Source: Gilliamella apis (GTDB taxonomy: Bacteria; Pseudomonadota; Gammaproteobacteria; Enterobacterales; Orbaceae). Taken from it: 62,894 bases of DNA. Below are positions 62,805 through 62,894 of this stretch, piece after piece; position 1 is the first letter of the stretch; each line of letters begins with the position of its first letter. The stretch lies in assembly GCF_002142155.1 (NCBI RefSeq), contig NZ_NASD01000015.1:1-62894 (forward strand), in the 5' to 3' direction. The translations under genes and the position numbers were made by a program. The notes under the pieces are model-generated. The model saw nothing but the letters and a program-made list of their open reading frames with translations, was not told where the DNA came from and ran no database searches.

Positions 62805-62894
62805 TTAAATTACCAGCTCAGTTTTAAGAAAATTATAATATCCTTTTTTATACAAATAGAGTGGAGCATCAATTAACCCAATACTATTTATTGG

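Overview
The window reads as chromosomal DNA of an AT-rich gammaproteobacterium. Most genes are close relatives of Escherichia coli K-12 genes (tuf, secE, nusG, yheS, cdaR, garD, gudPXD, garLRK, gltBD, rpsP-rimM-trmD-rplS, aas-lplT, murQ, gpsA-secB-yibN, glnALG, cra, fruBKA), but gene order and base composition are unlike Enterobacteriaceae. The low GC, sugar-acid and PTS-rich content and Firmicute-like mannose PTS would fit a gut symbiont such as Orbaceae (Gilliamella-like). That assignment is inference. No integrase, transposase, CRISPR array or rRNA was seen.

Layout. 1-1223: end of tuf, then secE-nusG, which is cut off from rplKAJL-rpoBC by the convergent ABC-F gene yheS (1308-3230). 3315-13595: a complete D-glucarate/galactarate locus: activator cdaR, dehydratase garD, a divergent control region, then gudP-gudX-gudD-garL-garR-garK, carrying uptake, dehydration, aldol cleavage, reduction and phosphorylation to 2-phosphoglycerate. 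13644-17104: an OPT transporter, then mazG overlapping an unrecognised 146-residue gene. 17184-24651: glutamate synthase gltBD and the flavoprotein yhiN. 24652-31780: a sigma-54 cassette made of an enhancer-binding regulator, a near-perfect -24/-12 promoter, a fold-III decarboxylase resembling Salmonella D-ornithine/D-lysine decarboxylase, a GadC-type exchanger, an ornithine-racemase-like enzyme and a LysP-type permease.

31897-42580 (all minus strand): marC; the rpsP-rimM-trmD-rplS operon; a mannose-family PTS manXYZ with the Gram-positive-type accessory gene manO, behind a class II FNR-type promoter; and aas-lplT-murQ. 42781-46010: an ornithine-cyclodeaminase-family gene, two copies of a short interspersed repeat, then yibN-secB-gpsA. 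46141-46642 looks like a decayed exported-protein gene. 46906-50890 is glnA-glnL-glnG with NtrC-like sites and a sigma-54 promoter. 51092-54730 is a Fur-type-regulated ferric-siderophore ABC importer. 54889-59967 is cra followed by fruBKA with a Cra operator. 60026-62804 holds a LOG-family gene, tRNA-Asn, an exported alpha-carbonic anhydrase and a very AT-rich FRG-domain gene.

The most notable observations are the sigma-54 D-amino-acid cassette, the FNR-controlled Firmicute-like mannose PTS, a four-copy interspersed repeat, a local gene-conversion tract between gudX and gudD, the frameshifted exported-protein gene at homopolymer tracts, the unknown gene overlapping mazG and the FRG-domain gene. 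I ran no database searches. Similarities are judged from memory of reference proteins.
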